37,043 nucleotides of DNA from JAKVJE01 sp047722305 (GTDB lineage Bacteria > Actinomycetota > Actinomycetes > Actinomycetales > Microbacteriaceae): NCBI GenBank assembly GCA_047722305.1, contig JBDNYM010000018.1, positions 1 to 37,043 of the forward strand, written 5' to 3'. Shown one piece after another: positions 1-8,379 of the stretch (its first letter is position 1; the number at the start of each line of letters is the position of its first letter). The position numbers were made by a program, and so were the translations under genes. The notes beneath the pieces were generated by a model. It ran no database searches, was not told where the DNA came from, and was given only the letters and a program-made list of their open reading frames with translations.

Positions 1-197
1 GGCTGGGGGGGCCGGCCGCGCCGGGGGGGGCCCCGCCGAACGCCGGGCACCGCCCCTGTTGGCGCCGCACCCTGGTGCGGCGGCGCCTGAGCCCGGCCGA
101 TCCCCTGACTTCGGCGGTGGCGATCCGGGGTGCCCCGGAGCGAGCCGGATGGCGCTAGGGATGCGCCGGGTGGCTTCTGGGGGCGAGCCCCGCCCCC
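1..197. other. Upstream non-coding edge with GC hairpin
   Basis: No convincing coding sequence lies before serB. The stretch starts in long G runs. At 61-87 there is an inverted repeat, GGCGCCGCAC and GTGCGGCGGCGCC around a short loop, which is near perfect with one bulge. It could be the terminator of a gene lying left of the window, but no T-run follows it. A short GGCGC/GCGCC pair sits near 151-168. Confidence 0.4.
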
Positions 198-202
198 ATG
201 CG

Positions 203-208
203 TATGCT
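203..208 (+). promoter_or_regulatory. Candidate -10 box for a leaderless serB mRNA
   Basis: TATGCT matches the -10 consensus at four of six positions, including both essential end positions. It is followed by seven bases and then the ATG at 216. That spacing would put the transcription start at or next to the start codon. No Shine-Dalgarno motif precedes either ATG of serB. No clear -35 box is visible, so this is an inference from geometry only. Confidence 0.35.
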
Positions 209-215
209 TGACGCC

Positions 216-878
216 ATGAATTCCCTCCTGGTGGTGACCGATGTCGACTCGACCCTGATCGGCCAGGAGGTCATCGAGCTGCTCGCCGCCGAGGCGGGGT
301 CGCACGATCGCGTCGCCGAGATCACCGACCGCGCCATGCACGGCGACATCGACTTCAACGAGAGCCTGCGCGAGCGGGTCGCCACCCTCGCCGGACTGCC
401 GGTGGCGGCGATCGACCGGGTTGCGGCCCAGGTGTCGCTCAACCCGGGAGCCGCCGAGCTCATCGCCGCGGTACATGCGGCCGGCGGACGCATCGGGGCG
501 GTGTCGGGCGGCTTCATCCAGGTGCTGCGGCGCACGGCGTTCTTCCCCGGGCTCGATGCCTGCCGGGCGAACGTCCTCGGTGTGCGCGACGGGCGGCTGA
601 CCGGCGAGGTGGACGGCCCGATCGTCTCCCCCGAGGCGAAAGCGCAGGCGATGCGCGACTGGGCCGGGCTGTGGGATGTGCCGCGGGAGCACGTGGTCGC
701 CTGCGGCGATGGCGCCAACGACCTCATCATGATGCGGCACGCCGGGTTCGCGGTCGGGTTCCGTCCGAAGCCGGTCGTCGCCGATGCGTGCGACCTGGCC
801 GTGGACGACTTCCGGCAGGCGTTCGGCGCGCTCGGGTTGCCGGCCGTGGGGCTGCCCGAGGGCGCTCCGGCCCGCTGA
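216..878 (+). CDS. serB: Phosphoserine phosphatase SerB
   Basis: HAD-superfamily phosphatase of 220 residues that would hydrolyse O-phosphoserine to L-serine, the last step of the phosphorylated serine pathway in the cytoplasm. Visible HAD motifs: DVDST at residues 9-13 (nucleophile Asp9 and general acid Asp11), a motif II serine in VSGGF, a motif III lysine in the EAKAQ region, and CGDGANDL carrying the Mg-binding aspartates. It has only the catalytic and cap region; the N-terminal ACT domains found in some actinobacterial SerB proteins are absent, so allosteric serine control through ACT domains is unlikely. I chose the ATG at 216 over the one at 198 because the protein then begins right before the first beta strand and a -10-like box sits seven bases upstream. 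It is transcribed alone, convergent with fabG. A related HAD phosphatase with another small substrate cannot be excluded. Confidence 0.88.
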   Translation: MNSLLVVTDVDSTLIGQEVIELLAAEAGSHDRVAEITDRAMHGDIDFNESLRERVATLAGLPVAAIDRVAAQVSLNPGAAELIAAVHAAGGRIGAVSGGFIQVLRRTAFFPGLDACRANVLGVRDGRLTGEVDGPIVSPEAKAQAMRDWAGLWDVPREHVVACGDGANDLIMMRHAGFAVGFRPKPVVADACDLAVDDFRQAFGALGLPAVGLPEGAPAR

Positions 879-956
879 ACTTTCGCGGCGCCGGCCAGAG
901 TCCCCACTGGCTGACGCCCGCCGCATCTGTTCTTCACCCCGGCGGCCGTGTTCGAG

Positions 957-977
957 CAGCCCCAGGGCCAGGGGCTG
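957..977 (+). terminator. Hairpin between convergent serB and fabG
   Basis: CAGCCCC and GGGGCTG form a 7-bp perfect stem with a 7-base loop, 80 bases after the serB stop and 60 bases before the fabG stop. There is no T-run on either strand, so intrinsic termination is only possible. The rest of 879-1036 shows nothing else. Confidence 0.35.
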
Positions 978-1036
978 GAGCCGTCGTCGTCTCCTCGGCG
1001 GACCCGGAGTCCGCATCCCGCGGCCGGCGTCCGGGC

Positions 1037-1759
1037 TCAGTGCCCCATCGACATCCCGCCGTCGACCGGGATGACCGCGCCGGTGACGTACGAGGCCCCG
1101 TCTCCGGCCAACCACACGGCGGCAGCGGCGACATCGGCGGCGGTCCCGTACCGTCCGGCCGGCACGCGGTCGAGGGCGGCGGCCCGCTGCTCGGCGTTGA
1201 GCTGCGCGGTCATATCGGTCTCGATGAATCCGGGGGCGATGACGTTCGCCGTGATTCCCCGCCCGCCCAGTTCGCGGGAGATCGACCGGGCCATCCCGAT
1301 CAGCCCGCTCTTGGCGGCCGCGTAGTTGACCTGCCCGGCGTTGCCCAGCAGGCCGGCGACGCTGGAGATGAGGATGATGCGCCCCCAGCGGGCGCGGATC
1401 ATCCCGGTCAGGCAGGGGCGCACGGTGCGGAACGCCCCGGTGAGGTTCGTGTCGATGACGCGGCTGAAGTCGGCGTCGTCCATGCGCATCATGAGCTTGT
1501 CGGCGGTGATGCCGGCGTTGGCCACCACGACGCCGATGGGGCCGAGCTGGGCGGCGACCTGCCTGGCGGCGGCGGCGAGCCCGTCGGCGTCGGTCACGTC
1601 GGCATGCACGGTGAGGGTGCCCTCGGGCCCCTCCCCGCTGCGGCACACCACGGCGACACGGTGCCCGGCGGCGACGAAAGCGCGGGCGATCGCCGCCCCG
1701 ATGCCGCGGTTGCCGCCGGTGATCAGTACCGTGCGCTGCTCGTCGTGCTGCTCGTCCAT
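1037..1759 (-). CDS. fabG: SDR-family 3-oxoacyl-ACP reductase, FabG-like
   Basis: Short-chain dehydrogenase/reductase of 240 residues. It shows the NADP(H)-binding glycine motif TGGNRGIG near the N terminus, the NAG motif (ANAGI), and the catalytic Ser...Tyr-x-x-x-Lys set (ISSVAG, then YAAAK). The C-terminal region with PGFIETDM and the ending YVTGAVIPVDGGMSMGH are typical of FabG, which reduces 3-oxoacyl-ACP in type II fatty acid synthesis. The ATG at 1759 is preceded by GAGAGG at good spacing. A longer in-frame reading to 1825 lacks support. No inhA or other fatty acid gene lies beside it, so another ketone substrate is possible; SDR motifs alone do not fix specificity. In M. tuberculosis, fabG1 lies a few genes beyond the same syntenic block. 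Confidence 0.85.
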   Translation of the reverse strand: MDEQHDEQRTVLITGGNRGIGAAIARAFVAAGHRVAVVCRSGEGPEGTLTVHADVTDADGLAAAARQVAAQLGPIGVVVANAGITADKLMMRMDDADFSRVIDTNLTGAFRTVRPCLTGMIRARWGRIILISSVAGLLGNAGQVNYAAAKSGLIGMARSISRELGGRGITANVIAPGFIETDMTAQLNAEQRAAALDRVPAGRYGTAADVAAAAVWLAGDGASYVTGAVIPVDGGMSMGH

Positions 1760-1870
1760 GTTCGCCTCTCGGTTCGCCGCTGGGTGTCCAGGGGCGAGCC
1801 TAGCAAGGTCTCCGCAGCCGGCCACCTCTCGCCGACTCCCCCGCTGCGGTCGTCCCGGGCTGTGCCGGCA

Positions 1871-3469
<1,599 letters not shown>

Positions 3470-3697
3470 GGAAGATTCACCTGATTCTGATGGGATGAGC
3501 GGCGGATGGACACCGGCAGATCATCGTACACGGGGACGGGGATGAGGACGGGGATGCCGGGTCAGCTGGTCTGCTTCCGCGGTGCCGGCGCGGGAACGCT
3601 GCGCTCTCCCCCTCCCGGCGCTCTCCTCTCCGTGGATGGCATGCTTCTGAAGTACTGCTGCCGGGGCGTGTGGCTCGATCTGCCACATCCGCCGCAC

Positions 3698-3755
3698 ATC
3701 TGCCAGAGCTGTCTCCTCCCCCGGCAGAACGAGTGAAAAGTGGCTGATTCACCGG
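3698..3755. repeat. Structured intergenic repeat, copy 1
   Basis: The unit begins ATCTGCCAG, has GGCAGAAC ending an inverted pair (TCTGCC at 3699-3704 with GGCAGA at 3723-3728, a 30-base span), then 13 bases on TGGCTGATTCACC. Two further copies follow with the same internal spacings. A partial copy (ATCTGCCACATCC) lies directly before it at 3678-3697. Confidence 0.75.
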
Positions 3756-3766
3756 AATGGCACGGA

Positions 3767-3822
3767 ATCTGCCGGTTTTCGCGTCCGCACTGGCAGAATC
3801 AGCGCGAAGCGGCTGAATCACA
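3767..3822. repeat. Structured intergenic repeat, copy 2
   Basis: The same architecture as copy 1: TCTGCC at 3768-3773 pairs with GGCAGA at 3792-3797 over a 30-base span, and CGGCTGAATCAC begins 12 bases after the pair. The intervening sequence differs from copies 1 and 3, so paired arms and spacing are kept better than the loop. Confidence 0.75.
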
Positions 3823-3849
3823 GGCCGGGGGGGACGCCGGATCGTGCCC

Positions 3850-3888
3850 GCAAATCTGTCACGCTCGCTGAGTATCTGCCAGATTTGC
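3850..3888. repeat. 9-bp perfect inverted repeat overlapping copy 3
   Basis: GCAAATCTG at 3850-3858 is the exact reverse complement of CAGATTTGC at 3880-3888, with a 21-base loop. Its right arm overlaps the TCTGCC arm of repeat copy 3, so the two hairpins would be mutually exclusive in RNA. Confidence 0.6.
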
Positions 3889-3928
3889 ACCCTCCCCGGC
3901 AGAACCACGGAAAAGTGGCTGAATCACC
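3874..3928. repeat. Structured intergenic repeat, copy 3
   Basis: TCTGCC at 3875-3880 pairs with GGCAGA at 3898-3903 (29-base span), and TGGCTGAATCACC begins at 3916, the same distance after the pair as in copy 1. The copy runs straight into the 20-bp tandem duplication next to the sufT stop. Confidence 0.75.
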
Positions 3929-3951
3929 GTGAAAGTGGCTGAATCACCGTG
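3912..3951. repeat. Perfect 20-bp tandem duplication
   Basis: AAAGTGGCTGAATCACCGTG occurs twice head to tail, at 3912-3931 and 3932-3951, with no mismatch. It duplicates the tail of repeat copy 3 and ends ten bases from the sufT stop codon. Confidence 0.9.
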
Positions 3952-3961
3952 GAGGGGAGGC

Positions 3962-4438
3962 TCACATCGCGAAGCCGAGCGCGCGCATCATGTCGCGCCC
4001 CTCGTCGGTGATCCGCTCCGGGCTCCACGGCGGCGACCACACCCACTCGATGCGCACCGAGTCGACGACGCCATTCATGGCGTCGTCGATCTGCTCCTCG
4101 AGGACGTCGGTGAGGGGGCACGCCGCGGTGGTCAGCGTCATGGTGATGACGAGCGACCCGTCGGAGTACAGGCTCAGGTCGTAGATGAGCCCCAGGTCGA
4201 CGATGTTCACGTCGAGCTCCGGGTCGACGACATCGCGGAGGGCCTCTTCGACCTGGTCGTAGCGGGCGGCGCCGTCTCCTTCGTCCGAGAGGATCGTCGG
4301 CGCGGTGCTGGCAGGCGCCGTGCTGGCCGACGCCGCGGCGGTCGGCGCCGCACCCGTCGGAGAGGCCGCCGCCCCGGTGACGGTCGCGCCGGCGGGGTCG
4401 GGGGTCCCCACGGGGCCGGGGATGTCGAGGTCGCTCAC
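3962..4438 (-). CDS. sufT: SufT-type Fe-S assembly protein (MIP18/DUF59)
   Basis: A 158-residue protein with a C-terminal MIP18/DUF59 domain of about 100 residues, including the DVVDPELDVNIVDLGLIYDL motif and a conserved Cys in TTAACPL. Family members help deliver or mature Fe-S clusters (SufT in Actinobacteria and Firmicutes). The first ~50 residues are an Ala/Thr/Pro/Ser-rich low-complexity segment, which is longer than usual for the family and probably disordered. The start is a GTG that overlaps the sufC stop as GTGA, implying translational coupling. It is the last gene of the suf operon. The usual actinobacterial neighbours between sufC and sufT, sufS and sufU, are missing. A PaaD-like role is unlikely given the suf context. 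Confidence 0.85.
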   Translation of the reverse strand: MSDLDIPGPVGTPDPAGATVTGAAASPTGAAPTAAASASTAPASTAPTILSDEGDGAARYDQVEEALRDVVDPELDVNIVDLGLIYDLSLYSDGSLVITMTLTTAACPLTDVLEEQIDDAMNGVVDSVRIEWVWSPPWSPERITDEGRDMMRALGFAM

Positions 4439-5202
4439 TGGATGATCGCGCCTTCCGGCAGGTAGCGGTCGTAGCCCTCGTCCTCGAGCCGGTCGGCCAG
4501 TTCGGGGCCGCCCTCGTCGGCGATCTGGCCGTCCACGAACACGTGCACGAACTGCGGGTGGATGTACTTGAGGATGCGCGTGTAGTGGGTGACCAGGATC
4601 AGCCCGATGTCGGAGTGGTCCTTGACGTGGTTGACGCCCTCGGACACGACGCGCAGCGCGTCGACGTCGAGGCCGGAGTCGGTCTCGTCGAGGAAGGCGA
4701 ACTTGGGGCCGAGCAGCTCCATCTGCAGGATCTCGAAGCGCTTCTTCTCGCCGCCGGAGAAGCCCTCGTTGACGGAGCGCTCCAGGAACGCGGGGTCCAT
4801 GCGCAGGTCGTCGACGGCGGCATGCACGCGCTTGACCCAGTCGCGGATCTTCGGCGCCTGGCCGGCGACGGCGGTCTTGGCCTCGCGCAGGAAGTTGCTG
4901 ATGGTGACGCCGGGCACCTCGACCGGGTACTGCATGGCCAGGAACAGGCCGGCGCGGGCGCGCTCGTCCACCTTCATGGCCAGCAGGTCCTCGCCGTCGA
5001 GCGTGGCGGTGCCGCTGGTGATGGTGTAGCCGGGGTGGCCGGCCAGCGAGTAGCCGAGCGTCGACTTGCCGGCGCCGTTGGGGCCCATGATGGCGTGGAT
5101 CTCGCCGGACTTCACGGTCAGGTTCACCCCCTTGAGGATGGGCTTGGGGCCCTGCTCGGTCTCCACCGAGACGTGCAGGTCGTGGATTTCCAGTGTGGGC
5201 AT
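4435..5202 (-). CDS. sufC: SUF complex ATPase SufC
   Basis: A 255-residue ABC-type ATPase that powers Fe-S cluster building on the SufBCD scaffold in the cytoplasm. It carries Walker A GPNGAGKST, a Q-loop around FLAMQYPVEVPG, signature FSGGEKKR, Walker B FAFLDETDSGLD, and the switch histidine in VTHYTR. The FLDETDSGLD form of Walker B is characteristic of SufC and separates it from transporter ATPases. The ATG at 5202 lies two bases after the Rieske gene stop (TGA-AC-ATG). Its own stop overlaps the sufT start. Length and motifs are complete. Confidence 0.95.
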   Translation of the reverse strand: MPTLEIHDLHVSVETEQGPKPILKGVNLTVKSGEIHAIMGPNGAGKSTLGYSLAGHPGYTITSGTATLDGEDLLAMKVDERARAGLFLAMQYPVEVPGVTISNFLREAKTAVAGQAPKIRDWVKRVHAAVDDLRMDPAFLERSVNEGFSGGEKKRFEILQMELLGPKFAFLDETDSGLDVDALRVVSEGVNHVKDHSDIGLILVTHYTRILKYIHPQFVHVFVDGQIADEGGPELADRLEDEGYDRYLPEGAIIQ

Positions 5203-5204
5203 GT

Positions 5205-5570
5205 TCAGTCGTTTCCGTTCTCGGCCGCGATCCGGCCGCTGTGAGGATCGAGGTAGACGTCGCCGTCGACGACCCGGGTGTCGAAGACGGCGACCGGCTC
5301 GAAGGCCGGCAGCTGCGTCGCCGCACCGGTGGCGAGGTCGAAGGCCCCGCCGTGCGCCCAGCACTCGATGCAGCCGTCGGCGGCGAATCCCTCCGACAGG
5401 GAGACCTCCCCGTGGCTGCACCGATCGTCGAGGGCGTGCACGGCGTCGTCGCCTCCACGCACCAGCACGACGGCGACGCCGTCCAGCACCGCCTGCCGGG
5501 GCTGATCGACGGCGAGGTCGCTCAGGGCGCACACGCGCTGGAACCGCTCTTCGATGGCGCTGCCGGTCAC
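5205..5570 (-). CDS. Rieske [2Fe-2S] protein of the SUF operon
   Basis: A 121-residue soluble Rieske-type ferredoxin domain. The cluster ligands are visible as CSHGEVSLSEG (Cys-x-His) and CWAHGGAFD (Cys-x-x-His), about 18 residues apart, as in small Rieske ferredoxins and NirD/BphF-like proteins. There is no signal peptide or membrane segment, so it is cytoplasmic. Small Rieske genes inside actinobacterial suf operons are known; an electron-supply role in cluster assembly is plausible but not shown by sequence. The GTG start overlaps the sufD stop as GTGA, and the stop is two bases from the sufC start, so its expression is locked to SufBDC. Confidence 0.88.
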   Translation of the reverse strand: MTGSAIEERFQRVCALSDLAVDQPRQAVLDGVAVVLVRGGDDAVHALDDRCSHGEVSLSEGFAADGCIECWAHGGAFDLATGAATQLPAFEPVAVFDTRVVDGDVYLDPHSGRIAAENGND

Positions 5571-6709
5571 GAGAGGTCGACCGCTTCCAGCTCGGCGGTG
5601 ATGGCCTCGTCCAGCCGGGTCTCGATGGGCTCGTTGCCGATGCGGTGGACGATGTCCATCAGGAACCCGTGGACGACGAGCTTGCGGGCCACCGACTCGG
5701 GGATGCCGCGGGCCTGCAGGTAGAACAGCTGCTGCTCGTCGAAGCGGCCCGTGGCGGAGGCGTGCCCGGCGCCGACGATGTTGCCGGTCTCGATCTCGAG
5801 GTTCGGCACCGAGTCGGCGCGGGCGCCGCGGGTGAGCACCAGGTTGCGGTTGAGCTCGTAGGTGTCGGTGTTGTCGGCGTTGGCGCGGATGAGCGCGTCG
5901 CCGATCCAGACGGCGCGGGCGCCGCTCCCCTGCAGCGCGCCTTTGTAGGTGACGCGCGAGTAGCAGTCGGGCACGGCGTGGTCGACGTAGACCTGGTGCT
6001 CGATGTGCTGGCCGGAGTCGGCGAAGTAGATGCCGTCGAGGGTCAGGTTGCCGCCCGGGGCGCGGAACACCGCGGTGGGGTTGATGCGGATGAAGTCGCC
6101 GCCCAGCGACACCTGCACGTGCTTGAGCGTGGCGTCGCGGTCGAGGGACATGAACACGGCCCCGCCGTGGGCGGCGGTGGGGGCCCAGTCCTCGATCGAC
6201 ACGATGGTGGCGGTCGCGCCCTCGCCGACGAGGATCTCGGTGTTCTCGGCCAGGGTGGCGTCACCGGCGTGGTCGAGCTGCAGGAACACGCTGGCTCCGG
6301 CGCCGATGCGGATGATGGTGTGCGCGGCGCGGGGGGCGGTCCCGAATGCGTCCCGGTGCAGCACGACGGGGGCGGAAAGCTGCGCGCCCGCGGGCACGTC
6401 GAGCAGCAGCGCCTCGGCGAAGCGCGACCAGGCGCCGGCCGAGAGGACATCCTCCGGCTTGAGGCCGGTGGCGCCCACCTCGGGGGCGTCCCGCCGAATC
6501 CAGCTGGCGCTGACGCCCTCGCCGTCGAGGCGGAAGTCGTAGCGGCCGCCGTCGGCCTCCCCCATCAGGCGCTGGGCGCGGTCGAGGGGGGTGTTCTTCC
6601 ACTCCTGGTCGCGGGCCCGCGCGGGGGCGAAGTCGTCCACGTCGTACGAGGAGTAGCGCTCCGAGCGTACCTGCACCGGGCGCCGCAGGGTGTCGTTCTT
6701 GGCGGCCAT
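5567..6709 (-). CDS. sufD: SUF scaffold protein SufD
   Basis: A 380-residue member of the SufB/SufD family that pairs with SufB in the SufBC2D scaffold. The C-terminal beta-helix half has family signatures: RVTYKGALQGSGARAVWIGD, NRNLVLTRGARADSVPNLEIET, and GAGHASATG, whose His corresponds to the functionally important SufD histidine. It ends in the conserved FYLQARGIPE...A..L...GF helical part. The N-terminal ~90 residues are divergent, as usual for SufD. The ATG overlaps the sufB stop by one base (TGATG), and the end overlaps the Rieske gene start. Distinguished from SufB by lower conservation and by lack of the SufB cysteine. Confidence 0.93.
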   Translation of the reverse strand: MAAKNDTLRRPVQVRSERYSSYDVDDFAPARARDQEWKNTPLDRAQRLMGEADGGRYDFRLDGEGVSASWIRRDAPEVGATGLKPEDVLSAGAWSRFAEALLLDVPAGAQLSAPVVLHRDAFGTAPRAAHTIIRIGAGASVFLQLDHAGDATLAENTEILVGEGATATIVSIEDWAPTAAHGGAVFMSLDRDATLKHVQVSLGGDFIRINPTAVFRAPGGNLTLDGIYFADSGQHIEHQVYVDHAVPDCYSRVTYKGALQGSGARAVWIGDALIRANADNTDTYELNRNLVLTRGARADSVPNLEIETGNIVGAGHASATGRFDEQQLFYLQARGIPESVARKLVVHGFLMDIVHRIGNEPIETRLDEAITAELEAVDLS

Positions 6710-8127
6710 CAGCCCACCGACCCTTCCATCTGCATGTCGACCAGTTTGTTGAGCTCCAGGGCGTACTCCATGGGCAGCTCGCGGGCGATGGGGTCGATGA
6801 AGCCGCGCACGATCATGGCCATGGCCTCCTGTTCGCTGATGCCGCGCGACTGCAGGTAGAACAGCTGCGCCTCGTTGACCTTCGACACGGTGGCCTCGTG
6901 GCCGAGCGTGACCTCGTCCTCCTGGATGTCGACGGTCGGGTACGTGTCGGAGCGGGAGATGTTGTCGACCAGCAGGGCGTCGCAGCGCACCGTGTTGGCC
7001 GAGTGGTGGGCGCCGGCGGCGACCCGCACCTCGCCGCGGTACGACGATCGGCCGCCGCCGCGCGAGATAGACTTCGACACGATGCTCGAGTGGGTGTTGG
7101 GGGCCAGGTGGATGGCCTTCGCCCCGGTGTCCTGAATCTGCCCCGGGCCGGCGAAGGCGGCGGACAGGATCTCGCCGCGCGAGTGCTCCCCCACCATGTA
7201 CACGCTGGGGTACTTCATGGTGACCTTCGAGCCGATGTTGCCGTCGACCCACTCCATGGCGGCGCCCTCGTGGGCGATGGCGCGCTGGGTGGTGAGGTTG
7301 TACACGTTCGTCGACCAGTTCTGGATGGTGGTGTAGCGCACGTGCGCATCCTTCAGCACCACGATCTCGACCACGGCCGCGTGCAGCGAGTCGGTGTTGT
7401 AGATGGGGGCCGTGCAGCCTTCGACGTAGTGCACGTACGAGCCCTCGTCGGCGATGATGAGCGTGCGCTCGAACTGGCCCATGTTCTCGGTGTTGATGCG
7501 GAAGTAGGCCTGCAGCGGGATGTCGACGCGCACGCCTTTGGGCACGTACACGAACGACCCGCCCGACCACGCGGCTGTGTTGAGGGCGGCGAACTTGTTG
7601 TCGCCGGCCGGGATGACGGTGCCGAAGTACTTCTGGAACAGCTCGGGGTACTGCTGCAGCCCGGCGTCGGTGTCGAGGAAGACCACGCCCTGCTGGGAGA
7701 GGTCTTCCCTCACCTGCTGGTAGACGACCTCCGACTCGTACTGGGCGGCCACGCCGGACACCAGGCGGTCGCGCTCGGCCTCGGGGATGCCGAGGCGCTC
7801 GTAGGTGCTGCGGATGTCGTCGGGCAGCTCGTCCCACGAGTGCACCTGCTTCTCGGTGGGCTTCACGTAGTATTTGATGTTGTCGAAGTCGATGGCCGAC
7901 AGGTCGACGCCCCAGGAGGGCAGCGGCTTGCGGTCGAACATCTGCAGGCCCTTGAGGCGGCGCTGGAGCATCCAGTCGGGCTCGTGCTTCATCGCGGAGA
8001 TCTCCCGCACGATCTGCTCGTTCAGGCCCCGCTTGGCCTCGGCGGCGCGATCTTTGTCGGCCCACCCGAATTCGTACTGGTTGCCGAGCTCGTCGAGCCC
8101 GGGATTGTCATTCAGGATGTCGCTCAC
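6709..8127 (-). CDS. sufB: SUF scaffold protein SufB
   Basis: A 472-residue SufB, the main Fe-S assembly scaffold. Diagnostic stretches include KYYVKPTEKQVHSWDELPDDI near the N terminus, YVPKGVRVDIPLQAYFRINTENMGQFERTL in several conserved blocks, the VRCDALLVD cysteine that matches the catalytic scaffold Cys, and LGHEATVSKVNEAQLFYLQSRGI at the end. It is full length. Translation begins at a GTG with GGGGGAG five bases upstream. It is the first gene of the operon. No sufR repressor gene lies in front, where many actinobacteria have one; the next gene upstream is divergent tkt, 252 bases away. Regulation by an Fe-S sensing repressor encoded elsewhere is possible. Confidence 0.96.
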   Translation of the reverse strand: MSDILNDNPGLDELGNQYEFGWADKDRAAEAKRGLNEQIVREISAMKHEPDWMLQRRLKGLQMFDRKPLPSWGVDLSAIDFDNIKYYVKPTEKQVHSWDELPDDIRSTYERLGIPEAERDRLVSGVAAQYESEVVYQQVREDLSQQGVVFLDTDAGLQQYPELFQKYFGTVIPAGDNKFAALNTAAWSGGSFVYVPKGVRVDIPLQAYFRINTENMGQFERTLIIADEGSYVHYVEGCTAPIYNTDSLHAAVVEIVVLKDAHVRYTTIQNWSTNVYNLTTQRAIAHEGAAMEWVDGNIGSKVTMKYPSVYMVGEHSRGEILSAAFAGPGQIQDTGAKAIHLAPNTHSSIVSKSISRGGGRSSYRGEVRVAAGAHHSANTVRCDALLVDNISRSDTYPTVDIQEDEVTLGHEATVSKVNEAQLFYLQSRGISEQEAMAMIVRGFIDPIARELPMEYALELNKLVDMQMEGSVG

Positions 8128-8316
8128 GCGCGCGCTCCCCCGCCGGCCGCGGCCGGCTGCTTCTCGATCTTCTGGTGCAACATCGGCACAAGTTTAGCCC
8201 GGCCTCACCAAGAACGGCGCAGAAACTCAGCCGGTCGGGAGGGACCGAGGACGGCGGGGCCGGCGGACGCGCCGCGGGCCGGCACATCCCCTCGCGGGAG
8301 GCCCGGGTCCGGTCCG

Positions 8317-8322
8317 TATAAT
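8317..8322 (+). promoter_or_regulatory. Perfect -10 box for the tkt operon
   Basis: TATAAT matches the sigma-70/SigA -10 consensus at all six positions, in a region of about 75% GC where it is unlikely by chance. It lies 58 bases before the tkt start. No TTGACA-like -35 is found 16-19 bases upstream (the region reads CTCGCGGG), which is common in high-GC actinobacteria. The remaining 8128-8316 must also hold the divergent suf promoter; I see no strong candidate there. Confidence 0.6.
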
Positions 8323-8379
8323 CGGGGGCGCGCATCGTCGCGCACCGGAACGCGCCGGAAGGCGTGGAAGGGAGCACCG

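Larger units (their letters stand above)
3470..3961. other. 492-base gene-free stretch with structured repeats
   Basis: This lies between the start of the ABC-F gene and the stop of sufT. Short open frames exist on both strands but match no family and are explained by low stop frequency. A TACGAT -10-like box for the ABC-F gene sits at 3523-3528 on the minus strand, without a clear -35. A G-rich direct repeat (GACGGGGAT and close variants) lies near 3534-3556. The right half, 3669-3951, holds the repeat cluster described separately; GGCAGAT at 3515-3521 may be a decayed piece of it. Confidence 0.7.

Noticed and set aside
3477..3908. Minus-strand open frame of 143 codons across the repeat region
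   Set aside because: It passes through the repeat copies, has no family resemblance and no ribosome binding site. A 76-codon plus-strand frame at 3506-3736 was rejected for the same reasons.
3698..3951. CRISPR array
   Set aside because: Units are few, imperfect and internally structured, spacing is irregular (69 and 107 bases), there are no unique spacers of equal length, and no cas gene is present.
6898..8379. Very long plus-strand open frame running through sufB and into tkt
   Set aside because: The part before 8380 is antisense to the strongly conserved sufB and arises from low stop frequency at high GC. Only the part from 8380, tkt, is supported.
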